Part shown: piece after piece, positions 38,401 through 50,094 of the stretch
Numbering within the stretch: position 1 is the first letter of the stretch
Layout: the number at the start of each line of letters is the position of its first letter
Assembly: GCA_004154925.1 (NCBI GenBank)
Contig: QJNS01000070.1
Location: forward strand, 124,001-188,000
Reading direction: 5' to 3'
Length of the DNA: 64,000 nt
Source of the DNA: Monosporascus cannonballus
Taxonomy: Eukaryota > Ascomycota > Sordariomycetes > Xylariales
The notes under the pieces: model-generated
Told to the model about the DNA's origin: nothing
Database searches by the model: none
The model's input: the letters and a program-made list of their open reading frames with translations, nothing else
Position numbers and translations under genes: made by a program

Positions 38401-38860
38401 AACAAAATTAAATTTCGTATGTAATTAAATAAATAAATATTATAATTAAAAAGATTAAAAAATAATTTTCGAAAATGTAGCAATAATTTTTTTCGCTATT
38501 AAAAATGTTTAAATAAAATACTTTAGCAAAACAACTCGCTTTTAAATATATCGGATAATACAAGATTACTAAAAAGTCTTAAAAATAATTATTAATTAAA
38601 GATTTTACAAAAACTTAAATTTATTCAATTTTTTACGTTTTTTTATTTAAATTAGTAAGAGATATAATTAAGGTATATACGGTATAAAATAATATAAAAG
38701 TAAAGAAATAAGTATATAAACTGGAAGAAATCTTTAATATACGAAAATGAAATAAGTTTACTTAGTATTTAATTAAATAAAAAAATATCAGAACTCCGAA
38801 AATATTTAAATATCTATTAAAAATACTATTAGCGTTTAACGCTTATTAAAGAATTTTATC
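35480..38860 (+). pseudogene. A2 pol
   Basis: Co-linear with A1 pol: protease region (RNYDII near 35760), RT (about 36290-36800), RNase H, integrase, and a decayed chromodomain near 38700-38860. It is more degraded than A1, and the catalytic boxes are not readable with certainty. Identification rests mainly on alignment by eye to A1 and A3. Confidence 0.65.
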
Positions 38861-39411
38861 AGTAACGCCAAAATTAATAAAATTAAAAATCCCTTAATTA
38901 ACCAATACTAAATCGGTAAACTTAAAATTAAACCAGTTAAAAAAGGGTACGATGTTAGCTGACGTAATTTTGACGGCTTTTAATTCGTTTTATTTTTTTT
39001 AATATTTTAATATATCTAATTTTGTTTAAGGACTAAAGCCAGTAAAATAACATACGTACTATACGATCGGCTTATAATTTATTTTATTTTCGAAAGCGGC
39101 GACCTGTGGCTTACATTTATTTTGGTTTTTTTTTCAATTTCTTCAAAATCTGTTTTAACTCTAAAATAATTAAAAATACGTTTTTTAAATTAAAAAATAA
39201 AAAAACTGCTAACGTCGTAAAGGCTTTAATTCCGCACTATATATTTTTTATACCAGGAAAAATCTAACGGAAAACTGCTATAAAATAATAAATCGTCATA
39301 AATATAATATGAATATATAAGTATATTTATAGTTCGAAAAATAATAAATCTATGCAAATCATTTTGTGTTTTCGTTTTTCTGTTAATCGGTTTCATAATA
39401 CGATCTGATAT
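38840..39411 (-). pseudogene. Antisense ORF of A2, start codon decayed
   Basis: Same position and orientation as in A1. The start is ATA (39411-39409) instead of ATG, followed by SDRIMKPINRKTKTQND, which matches the Met-Ser-Asp-Arg opening of the A3 copy. About 75 codons follow before the first stop. The coiled-coil part is only partly recognisable (KTDFEEIEKK). No coding capacity remains. Confidence 0.5.
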
Positions 39412-39475
39412 AATAATAAAAAAGGATTTAAGAAAAAAAGTTTTTTCGGAACGAAATTAGGAAAAAAAAAGATCG

Positions 39476-39843
39476 TATTATAATTTAATAAGTTACGGTT
39501 TTAAATATAATCGTAATAGAAAATAAATAAGCTATATAAATCGAATTACGTAATAATTCGAAAAAGTTTATTAGAAAACCTATAAAATTAAATTTAATAG
39601 AATTTATTATAAAGTTTATAAACCCAGATTTAATAAGGCCGGAAAAGCGACATATAATATGTTTATTATTTTTATATTTTTATTAATTTTAACTTGCAAT
39701 AATAATTTATTACCTAAAGCATTCTTAATATTATAAAACATAATACGTTATTATATTTATTATTTAAAGCTTTACGATATTTCTGTTAATATAAACCCGT
39801 ATAACCAAGGTTTAATAATTAATTAAATTGCTTAACCGTTATA
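39476..39843 (+). repeat. 3' LTR of A2 (U3 type II)
   Basis: Opens TATTATAATTTAATAAG, a fully RIP-converted form of the 5' copy's TGTTATGACCTAACAGG. Ends CCGTTATA. Confidence 0.75.
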
Positions 39844-41999
39844 ATATATCGTTATTTGTTAACTTATTTTCGTTAATCCCGCCTTTTTATAATAAATTTA
39901 TTAATACTTAGCCGAAATCCTTTTCTTATTATAGTTAAGTATTTTATTCTTAATTACAAGTTTTCTATTAGTAATAACTAATTAATTATAATTATAAATT
40001 TATTTATTAAATATTTTTGTTTCTATTTCTTTATTTTAAATTTTTTTTACAAAAATTATATATTATGCTTATTAATCGTAAAATCTTATAATCCCTTTAT
40101 TACTTTTTTTCATTTTTACAAACTACGGAAACTTAATTTATTATTTGTTATTTCTAACGATTTTGTATTAAATTAAATTTTTACCTTTTTTAATTTATCG
40201 AGGTTTTTTTAGAATATTATTAATTAATCGCCGGATTTCAAAGGTTATTTTCATTTAATATTTAATTTATTTTGATAAATAATAATTAAAAATAATAGAA
40301 GAAATTTTTAAAAGATACTAAAAAAAGCCGTTTTTTTTAAATAATTATAATAAATATTTAAAAATAAATTCCGATTAAAAAGCTTCATAAAATTAATTAT
40401 TAATTATTTAAACAAATGATTTTTTATATTCTGATTAACGTTTTAATTTATTTATTATTTTTATATTAAGAAAAATAAAAAACGATAAATCTTATTAATA
40501 ACTATAAATCATTACCAATTTTTAAATATATATTTTTAAATAAGGTTTATAAAAGAAATTCTGTGTGAAGTTTAAATTATAAAATAATAAAAATACGATA
40601 TTAATTATAATATCAAAAAGTTTATAATTCCAAACCTTAATTAAAGTTTGGATATTTTAATTTATCTTACACGGATTAAACTATATATATTATTATACGA
40701 ATAAGCTTTTAAATTTAAACGATATTTGTAAATAAAATTTCGTACGAGATTTTATACTTTGCGAATTTCATGTTCGTACGAACTTTTTAATTTTAAATAT
40801 AACTTTAGAAAACAATCTTAATACAAATTATATATTATAGGAATTTAAAAGTTTTACAAAGCTTTTAATATAAATCAAAATTTCGTAAAAGAAATCTTAT
40901 AAAAGAATTTTCGCAAAAAATCCTATACTTTATAAATTTTAAATTTTTAGAAAACTTTTTATTTTATATAAAATTTCGTACGAAAAATCTTATAAGAAAT
41001 TTTATTACTTACGATCTTTATGCTTTTATGAAATTCTTTATTTTAACTAAAAACTTAAAAAAAAGCTTTATAAAAAATATCGCATATGTTAAAATTAAAT
41101 ATTTTCGTTAATTATCGCGTATATTATTATATAATATCTAAATCCTTGTTATTTAAATTTAAATTATGAAAATTATTTATACGTACGATTTATAAATATA
41201 TTTACGTAGTTTAAAGCTTTAAGATTATATTTAAATATTTTTTATATTATGCATTTTATTTAAATTAATTTTTAATTATTATAATTAATATAACTAATTA
41301 ATTTAGAATTATCGAATAACCCGTTTAATAAACATTTATCTTTTTTATTTCTTAGATATTTTAAATTTTATTTAATTAATATTAATACCGGTTATAATCC
41401 GAATCTTTGTATTAAGGCTGTAAATTAGCAAGTTAATATTAAGAAATATTTTTCTACAATAAAAAGAATTATTAAAAACATTATATTTATTAATAATATT
41501 ACAAATAATTTTAACTTACTATTTAAGGGTTTCGAAAAAGTTATCGATAAATTTTTTACGTATTTTAATAAAAGGATGTGGCTTTATAAGAATTCGAAAA
41601 AATATATATATTGATTTTTAGTATTTTATATTAAATTTGATAAAAGGTAATTATATATATAATTATGATAATATCTTAAATAATATTTGTATAAATGCAC
41701 TTAAGTGTTTAAATAATTCTTCGTATTTTTTATAATTAATTATTATCTGGTCTAATTTATTACTATCGTAATAAAATAATACAAAATAAGCTGTATATAA
41801 GCATTTAAATATAAATCTCGATAAACAATATAGTTTAAATTATTATATCGAAAAATATACTATTATTAAATAATACGGTAATTACTTTTTTTATATAATT
41901 ACGTATATTCGGCCAGAAAATATATTAATATGACCCGGAAAAAGTTCATAGAGTAAAAATATTAAAAGAAATAATTATATACGAAAAGAATAAGCCTTT
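39844..41999. other. 2.2 kb of RIP-decayed DNA between A2 and A3
   Basis: No reverse transcriptase, integrase or transposase block was recognised on either strand, and no LTR pair was seen. The middle holds a degenerate repeat (see 40730-41045). It may be the original host DNA of A2 and A3, or an older element. Confidence 0.4.
40730..41045. repeat. Degenerate repeat with TTCGTACGAA palindromes
   Basis: Around three diverged units of about 100 bp, each beginning AAAATTTCGTA and continuing with TCTTATA and TATACTTT-like blocks. Palindromic cores TCGTACGA occur at about 40739-40746, 40774-40781 and 40976-40983. The origin is unknown. Confidence 0.35.
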
Positions 42000-42393
42000 T
42001 ATTATAACTTAAGGATTTTGGTTACTTTATAAACGGTAAAACTTACGAAAAAAACCAAATTTAATTTTAGCCAAAACATTACGTAATCAATTTAAAGGTT
42101 TTAAGGCGTTAAATATCTTAAGCACTTTAAGCCGGTAAAAACCTCAAAAGGCTTAACGGGCTTAAAAGTTTAAATTACTTAAATACCTCGTTTTAACATA
42201 AAAATATATATGCTTATTATTTCTATAATATAAATAATATTAATTTATAATAATAATTTATTACTTAAAATATTTTTAATATTACGAGACATAATACCTT
42301 ATTATATTTATTATTATATATTTTATAATAATTTTATTAATATAAAGTTATATAATTAAGATTTAATACTTAATTTAATTATTTAACGTTATA
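42000..42393 (+). repeat. 5' LTR of A3 (U3 type III)
   Basis: Opens TATTATAACTTAAGG. Its U3 is rich in short TTAAGC/GCTTAA units, best kept in the 3' copy near 48555-48650. The R/U5 portion is common to the A family. Confidence 0.8.
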
Positions 42394-42449
42394 CTTTATA
42401 AATCTTTGTTTAATAATACCGTTAGATTTTATGCAATATTGCCGATATT

Positions 42450-44150
42450 ATATTTACTAGTAACTAACGCGAATAACTTATCAGGTTTTTAATAATTCGG
42501 ATACTGGAATAAAAACCCAAAAAATGACCTGGTTTTTTTCGCGAAAAAGGTTTTCGACGCCTACATGCTATAAACGAACGTATTATTTAATTTAAAAAAG
42601 ATAATAATAATTTTACGACGTGTTTTAAGCCGTTTATAAAAAGCTTTTTCAAAAAAAGGGAAATTTCTAGAACCGAATAGCTTTTTCGAACGAATTAAGT
42701 TATTTAGCTAAATCTTATCAGAAAATTAAAAGATTTTTCAATTATTTAAATCAAAACTTTTCGTTAAAACTTTAATTAAGTTATAATTATTTTTAATTTA
42801 ATACTAAACATATTGCGAGTATTTTTTATTCCATTAATTATATTTATTAAATAAATCAAATGAATAATCGGACGATTTATGCAAAGCGCAATTATTTGAT
42901 TTAAGGCTATTATAAGAAAATAAGTTATTAACCGAAAAACGGAACCCTGAAATAATGCGAATTTATAATAATTATAAATAATTTAAATATCTATTAAAGA
43001 AAATATTAGGAATAATAAATTTAAAAAAAGCCGAAATATAGATTTAATAATTACAATAAAAAGGATCAATATTTAATTACAGCAATACGTTTGTTTAATT
43101 AATGTTTAAATTGAATTAAAAATAAAACGTATCAATAATTGAATTTTTTAACGGCCTAAAAAACATAAAACGATTTTTTAAGCTTAATTAACCTAATTAT
43201 TTATCGGAATATATCGGTATAATAATTAAGATCGACGATTAATAATACGCTTAACATATTAAGAATATCAAAAAATAATAATAAATTTTGATATACGGCT
43301 AATATTAAGGTTTTTCGATATAGTAATACTTTTTACGATATAAAACTAAGGCTTATAAAATTAGAAATTATAAATAAAAAAGAATAAAACTAAATCAAAT
43401 ATTTTAATCATGATAAAACAAAATATAAAGCAATATAATAGAAAGTATTTAAAAATTTCCGATAAAATAATTAAAAACCTATATTTAAGAGATAACCTAA
43501 AAATATTAAAAAAAACAAAAAATAAACTTATTAAAATAATTTGGCCTAAATACATATTAAGTTTTTCCAGAACGAAAAGTTTAATAAAAAATGCGAAAAA
43601 CCAGAAAACGAACTTAATGAATATTAGAAATATAATAAAACGCATTAAAAAATAATAACGAAAATATTAGGATTAAGCAAAAAGATTTATCTTAAAATTT
43701 TTAATCGATACGGCAAAATATATATTATATATTGCCGATAACGAATACGTTCTAGTTACGAAAAATGGAAATAACACATTTATAAAAAAGCTATCCGTAT
43801 ATATTATAAAGGATTTAATTTTTTAAATTAAATCGAAAATAACAAAAACAATAAATAATGGTACCGATATTTTTAATTTATAACCCCAGAAAATATTTAA
43901 TAATTAGCCGAAATAAAAGGTTAGCCCGAAAAATATAATACCCGTAAAAAAGCCCTTTTTGTTATTATAAGTAATATAATTACCAAACGTGAAAAAAAGT
44001 TATTTTAATATATACTAAAAATATATTACTAAAAAGTTATTATAAATCTTTATTTTTAATTAATATTTATTATAAACGCTTAGAAAAGAAATTTAGTGAA
44101 AAAATATATTAATTTATAAGCGGATTTGAAACCGATAATTAATATAACGT
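42450..44150 (+). pseudogene. A3 gag, start codon lost
   Basis: The start position is ATA (42450-42452) where A1 and A2 have ATG. The zinc knuckle near 43399-43440 reads IFNHDKTKYK, with all ligands but one lost. A 81-codon open stretch at 43410-43655 over this region is in another frame and is not thought to be real. Confidence 0.65.
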
Positions 44151-44449
44151 ATAATAGAATATAATCGAAATTATAGAAATGTAATTTACTTAATAAAAAA
44201 AGGGATTATAACAAGATTAAAAATAATTAATACAATTTAATAAAATAATACGGCGGTAATAACGACAAATATAATAACTTAATGCGTTAAATACGAAAAT
44301 GTAAATAAAGCATAATAAATTCGAATAGAAATTAAAAGAAATAGGTTATTTATAAAAAGATTGCACAATAACGAGACCCAAAGAAATTTAAAAAACCTTT
44401 AAAAAGTTTTAAACATACCGATAAAAATTATTAATAACTTTATTATTTT

Positions 44450-47400
44450 AGATATATAAATCGAAACGTATTAGTATACTATAACGGTAAATTAAGATAA
44501 TTTAGGCGAAAATTATATTGTACTAAACATAATTAGAAGGTTTTAATTATTATAAAAATATATATTAAAACCTTATATAATAACAAATATCGATATTTAA
44601 GAATTCGCTTACGATAATAAGAAAATTATATATAAATTTAATTATTTCGAGATTTTTATTTACAAATAATATTAAATAATTAATTTCGATATCGTTTTAC
44701 TTAAAAATTATAGCATAGTATTAAGAAGGTTATAAATATATTAATATAATATTTTAATTAATAAAGAAATTAATTAAATAAAATTCATTTTATACCTTAT
44801 TAACGTATTAACAAACAATTAAAAGTTTAATATGTAATTAAAAATGATAACGAATATAGATATAAAAATACGATAAAACGCTTATTACTTAAAGAGATAA
44901 AATATTTTTAAAAAAATAAACATTAAAGACAAATACGATATATCGTTATTATTAATAAACGAAAATTAAAGCAAATTAATAATAATTAAAAATAATAGCC
45001 ATAAAAACTAAAAAAGCTAATTAATATATTATTATAGTATTATAAATACGAATAATCTTTTAAAAAGAAATTTGATACGAAATTATTAAAATATAACGAA
45101 TAAAATTACAAAATATTATTTAAAAAGGATTTTTAACGAAATTTTACCTTATTTATAACTTTAACGGAAACGAATTATGCGCTTTTAAAGAATACCTGGA
45201 AAATCGATTATAAAAGCAATAAATTTAATTTTCGAAATTATTAATACATTGCTTAAAATTTTTCGTACTAAAAAAATATTACGATGTATAGTTAATTATT
45301 AATAACTAAATAATATTATTATTAAAAATTGAATAATATTATCCTTAATTATAATGAAACTTTATTATTATAGAGCCCAATTATTTATAATATTTGATCT
45401 TAGAAATAAATACAACCTTATTAAGATTAAAAAAAGATACGAATAAAAAATAACTTTAAAAATAAAATATAAATTATTTTAAATATTTACTTATACTAAT
45501 AATACTTATAAATATATCAGTAATCTTTTAACGGCTAATTGATTACGTAGTACGGAAATATTTTGATATTTTTATTATTTGTTATTTCGATAATATTTTT
45601 ATTTTTTTAAAAAGAGAAAAAGCATATATAAAATACGTTCATAAATTTTTTAAACTCTATAAGATGTAAAGTTATATTATTATAAAAGAAAATAATTTTA
45701 TATATAAAAAATTAAATATTTAGAATATACTATTACCTTAGGACACATTAGGATAAACTTTAAAAAAATCGTTGCAGTTACAAAATGTCAAATACTAACC
45801 ATAATCAAAAAGGCATAGGTATTTCTTAAATTCGCCAATTATTACAAGAAATTTATTCGAAATTTTAGCAAAATAACTATACCTTTAACAAACTTTACGA
45901 AAAAAACAAAAAAAAATTCAAATAAATTCCCGAAATAAAAAAGACGTTTTAAAATATCAAAAATAAGATTACCAACGAATTAATATTAATTATATATAAT
46001 TTAAATTACCACGTTAAACTAAAAACCGATATTTGGGATTACACATTAAACGTAATAATCGGATAACTAAATAATTAAAATAAATTGTACCTTATTACAC
46101 TTTTTTAATATAAATTAAAAGGAACTCAATTTAATTATGGTATTCTAAATAAGGAATTTATGGCTATTATTATGGCTTTTCAAGAATTTGGCATTTTCTA
46201 AAAGGAAATTTGCACCAAATTAAAGTTTATATAGATTATCAAAATTTTACTCGTTTTATTACGACTAGAGAACTTATAAAACGATAATTTCGTTACGCGA
46301 AAAAATTGGCGAACTTCGATTTCGTTGTTATTTACAGAAAAAGCTTAAAAATGAGAAAATAAAGGCCTTAAGCAAAATATTAAATTTCGAAAAAAGATTA
46401 GTCAAACTTCGATATACGATTTTCGACGCTATTATAAAAAGATGTTTACGTCCGTAACAAATTAGGACAATTCGCATAATACCCTTAAATATATATTCAA
46501 AAATTCAATAATACAACGACGGTTTCTCCGAAAACTAAAAAACGGACAAAATACAAATTTCAAAAAAAAAAACCAGAAAGCTCTAATACGAAATATATAA
46601 GAATATTAAATATATAAATATCCAAGAATTTATAAAACCTTAAAACGGCTTTAACAAATATATTTCGTTCTTAAAATAAACTTAATAATATAAAACTTGA
46701 TATAATAATAAAATATTTATAGTAAAATAAAGATTTAACGACATAAGTTATACGAAAAATTACAATTATTATTAATTATAAAACGATCATAACATTTAAT
46801 TATATTTAATTATATTACTAAATTTCTTATATTAAAAGTTCCAGTTACGGAAATATATTACGATAATATTTTCATAAACATCGATCGATTTACGAAATTG
46901 TTTTATTTCCTATTATATTATAAAAATATAAACGCTAAATAAATGTCATATATTTTCTTTAGACATATTTTCAGCATATACGAATAACTTATAAAAACTA
47001 TTTCGAAGAAAAAAACGATATTTATATTTAAATTTTAACAAAACCTTATAATATAAGTTAGCTGAAATCATAAATTATTTAATGTTTTCAAACCTTAAAC
47101 GACTAAATAAATAAAATAAATAAATAAACTTTTAAACTTTTTTTACGATATTACATTACATGTAAATATAATAATTAAATTAAAAATTTATTTAGTGTTT
47201 AATTAGAATATAATACTAGTTATTATAAAAATATGAAAATAATATTTATAAATGGTAATTTTAATTTTATTTGAAAAAGTTACAAAAAAATACACACTAA
47301 CGGTTTAATTAATATTAAAGTAATTTTTATATCGAAATAATTACGATAACTATATTAAGAATTAAAATTAAAATTAAAATTTATACGTAATTAAATAAAT

Positions 47401-47850
47401 AAGTATTCTAATTAAAAAAGGTTAAAAAATTAATTTTCGAAAAAGGGAAAATAATTTTTCTGGCTGCCAAAAATATCTAAATAAAATAACCTAATAAAAC
47501 ATTTTATTTTAAATATATCGATCTATATAAACTCGCCAAAAAATCATAAAAATAATTATTAATTAGAATTTTTACCTAAAATTAAAGTTTACTTAATTTT
47601 TTACGTTTTTATACTTAAGTTAACAGCAAATATATTTAAAGTATAAAGAGCATAAAATAATGTAAAAATAAAGGACGAATAATTATACGAAATAAGAAAA
47701 ATAATTTGATGTATAAAAATAAAACGGATTTATTTAATACCTAATTAAGTAAAAAAAGCATTCGGATTTCGAAAATACCTAGGAACCCGCCAAAAATCTT
47801 ATTGGCGTCTAACACCTATTAAAGAACTTTTACTAACAATAACGGGCGCG
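44450..47850 (+). pseudogene. A3 pol
   Basis: Blocks follow A1 in order. The protease region is near 44480-44720, RT at about 45230-45760, the connection near 45830 (FLKFANYYK-like), RNase H near 46030-46330, integrase near 46570-47400, and the chromodomain at about 47690-47840. In the chromodomain KKHSDFENT is followed by TAG (from TGG) and then EPAKNLIGV. All frames are broken. Confidence 0.72.
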
Positions 47851-48364
47851 TCCCAGTTGATAATTAACCAATTAGTAGCCAGGATATCGGGCCAATCAGC
47901 CGCGGCCTGCGTTAACGTAGCAGCTATAACGGCAGCCTCCAATTGTTATTACTCCTTTTTTAAGCGCTTAAATTTTCTATAGCTTTTACACATTTAATAT
48001 TTCGACGAAATATTTCGATATTACGGTAATAAAATAGCCGTTATTATTTTTGAAAACGATCCAGTTTATTAGCAGTAATCCGTAACGCCTTTCGAACCTG
48101 TTCATTTTTACGCTTTAAATAATCCTTTTCGTTGAGAAATTTTTTGTATTTAACTGCAAACGGCCCAAAGAAATCATAGGGACCGCCATAACGAACATAT
48201 TACGCATAATTTGTAAAATTACGAAAAACCGTATATTTATTTATCCTTTCTTTTTCGTAACGAGAACAAAAAAGTAGAATAAAACCAAAACGAATAATTT
48301 GTTTTAATAAAAGAAAAATGTTAATACGTTTATGGGAACAAGATTTTTTAACACGATCTGACAT
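47799..48364 (-). pseudogene. Antisense Cys/coiled-coil ORF of A3
   Basis: Starts ATG at 48364, 89 bases inside the 3' LTR: MSDRVKKSCSHKRIN. A block reading NFTNYA-YVRYGGPYDF follows; restoring TAT to TGT would give a Cys-x2-Cys-x5-Cys pattern. Then come KYKKFLNEKDYLKRKNEQ and, after a frameshift, FKRLKKE--QLEAAVIAATL, TQAAADWPDILATNW and LIINWDAPVI, ending at 47799-47801. The tail matches A1 almost residue for residue, unlike the surrounding decayed sequence. It overlaps the chromodomain coding end on the other strand. Unknown family. Confidence 0.62.
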
Positions 48365-48453
48365 AATAAATATAAAAAAAAAGGTTACTTATCAAAATTA
48401 ATAAATAAACAAATCGATCTTTAGGAACAAAAATCCTAGAAGAGGAGAAATCG

Positions 48454-48849
48454 TATTATAATCTAACGGTCTTGGTCACCTTATGGATGGTCGGACCCAC
48501 GAAAAAAAACTAAACCCGACCCTAGCCAAGATATTACGTAACCAGCTTAAAGGTTTCAAAGCGCCAAGCATCTTAAGCCCTTTAAGCCAGCAAAGGGCTT
48601 AAAAGGCTTAACGGGCTCAAGGATTTAAGCCGCTTAAGCACCTTAAGCCAGAATAAAAATATATACGTTTATTATTTTCATAATTTGGATAATATTAGCT
48701 TGTAATAATAATTGGTTACTCAAGACACCCTTGGTATTATGAAACGTAATACGTTACTGTATTTATTGCTCAGAATCCTACGATATTTCTGCTAATATAA
48801 ACCCGTACGACTAAGATTTAATAGTTAGTTAAACTACGTAGTCGTCATA
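48454..48849 (+). repeat. 3' LTR of A3 (U3 type III)
   Basis: 396 bp from TATTATAATCTAACGG to GTCGTCATA. Contains an array of CTTAAGCC, GGCTTAA and AAGGGCTTAA units at about 48560-48650. Less decayed than the 5' copy. Confidence 0.8.
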
Positions 48850-49672
48850 CTTTAATTTTTAAGAATATTATTTTTAGATATATTAATTTCCCTTATATAA
48901 ATAAGCTGTAATTAATTTATAATATAACAGTTTCGGTATTTATATTATAATTTTTAATTATTAATTATTATGTTATACGATATTTTAAGTTTTATAACGT
49001 TATTAAAACTCAGGATTGGTTTAATACGTATTTTTATTTCTGCACCGTAAAGTATTGTAATTGACGGAATATTTTAACGTTTCCGGTTAGTTCGTAATAA
49101 GGTTGTTTAAAATATCCGTAACGACGTATGTTTCCGTTTATATTTTGATCTTGTACAGAATTATATAGGTCGCCGACGTGCTGTTATTGCGTTAGCCGTT
49201 ATCCGGATGTTACTGGCCGAGCCGATGCTGCTGCTGTCCCGGTTTACCGAGATTCGGTAGCGGTTCGCCGGCGTAATTTAGTTTGTTCCAGATCGCAGAG
49301 GAGCTTTATGCGTTATTATTTATAATTTAATATTGATACGTTTGACTTCGGCGCAGATGGCGCCGAGGGTTGTCTTGGTTGTTAGCTTGTTGCGTAGCTC
49401 CGACCTCGCCCTCGGCGTTAAAATCGACGTTGAGCGTGTTAAAGAGTTAACGGATTTTATAATAAATTAGCCCCTTTTTAATTTCCGTGAGATTCAGTTT
49501 AAGTAATGGGAAATAAGTGAAAGAGCTAAGTTATGGCGGTGAATAATAGTTAGTTCCCTGGTTATTTTTACTTAGTTATAGTTAGTGATCTTTTTTTCTT
49601 AGTTATTTATTAGGAAAATCCTTCGTTGGCTTTAGTCGGGCCATTAACTAAAATCACAACCATGATCAGATC
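48850..49672. other. AT-rich to GC-balanced transition, no gene assigned
   Basis: The first 280 bases are RIP-like. From about 49130 the composition becomes balanced. On the minus strand low-complexity stretches are open (NNQDNPRRHLRRSQTYQY near 49370; Gln-rich KPGQQQHRLGQ near 49240). They could be the C-terminal remains of the kinase pseudogene just to the right, since they lie downstream of it on the same strand, but frame continuity is not visible. Confidence 0.35.
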
Positions 49673-49870
49673 TCATAGCCCCTTTATATCTACGGGTTCT
49701 ACCTAGCACTCCACCACGGTCGCACCGAGTGAGTATATATCGACCTTTGGCGTCTGCTCGCCGTTCCGCAGGACCACGTTAGGCGCCGCGTACTACTGCG
49801 TTCCAGTCATAGCCCTTGACGTGCCGACGACCCCTGCGATGCCGAAAACTAAAAAATGCGCGACATTACG
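49673..49870 (-). pseudogene. Protein kinase catalytic-domain relic
   Basis: One minus-strand frame gives VFGIAG, then SRAMTGTQ, stop, YAAPNVVLRNGEQ and TPKVDIYSLGATVVEC, stop, VEP. These match kinase subdomains VII to IX: DFG (here VFG at 49849-49841), the GTxxYxAPE activation-segment end (here APN), and DxxSLGxxxxE. The two stops sit where Gln (CAG) and Trp (TGG) are expected, so RIP-type changes explain them. The N-lobe, catalytic loop and C-lobe are not visible. This is a short relic of a Ser/Thr-type kinase, without the catalytic Asp of the DFG motif. Confidence 0.7.
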
Positions 49871-49986
49871 ATAGTATGCGTCACCTGATAAGTTGTAAAA
49901 ATCTGTCAGCTAGCCACTGGACCAAAAGACTAAATTAATAAGTCCCGAGCCCTCCTTGCCATAGATTCCATACGAGCAAAACTTAC

Positions 49987-50094
49987 CCCAGGAGTCATCA
50001 CAATGCCTGGCCCCTTGGCGTTTGCCGGGTACAGAAAGCCTCTCAAGACCAGGCCGTCAAGCGTCTTGAATTCGACGTCCTCTCGAATCCCCAT
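49987..50094 (-). pseudogene. First exon of an alpha/beta hydrolase, truncated
   Basis: From an ATG at 50094-50092, 36 intact codons read [14 protein letters not shown], then LRGFLYPA and GPGIVMTPG, ending at a GTAAGT donor (49986-49981). This opening is typical of fungal DLH-like alpha/beta hydrolases, including the polyketide transferase/hydrolases found in secondary-metabolite clusters. There it continues with FNxVKE and the nucleophile region. None of the possible acceptors downstream (about 49880-49945) leads into such sequence; instead a kinase relic follows. The gene is therefore cut after exon 1. It is head-to-head with the RTA1-like gene, 671 bp from its chosen start. Confidence 0.68.

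Larger units (their letters stand above)
33089..39843 (+). mobile_element. Element A2: A-family chromovirus without a clean duplication
   Basis: LTRs at 33089-33420 (332 bp) and 39476-39843 (368 bp) flank gag and pol in A-family order. The flanking pentamers differ (GTGAT left, ATATA right), and W does not continue beyond 39843. So either one side was rearranged after insertion, or the two ends come from different insertions. Confidence 0.75.
42000..48849 (+). mobile_element. Element A3: complete A-family chromovirus
   Basis: LTRs of 394 bp (42000-42393) and 396 bp (48454-48849) flank a plus-strand gag-pol. The flanks share CTTT (41996-41999 and 48850-48853), a 4-bp duplication, or 5 bp with one end shifted. 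It lies immediately left of the gene island. Confidence 0.82.

Noticed and set aside
39844..41999. Possible continuation of W reverse transcriptase, or a DNA transposon transposase
   Set aside because: No RT or transposase block could be read on either strand; nothing supports either assignment.
43361..43655. Overlapping open frames on both strands (94 and 81 codons) in A3
   Set aside because: Both lie over the decayed gag knuckle in wrong frames; AT-rich low-complexity sequence.
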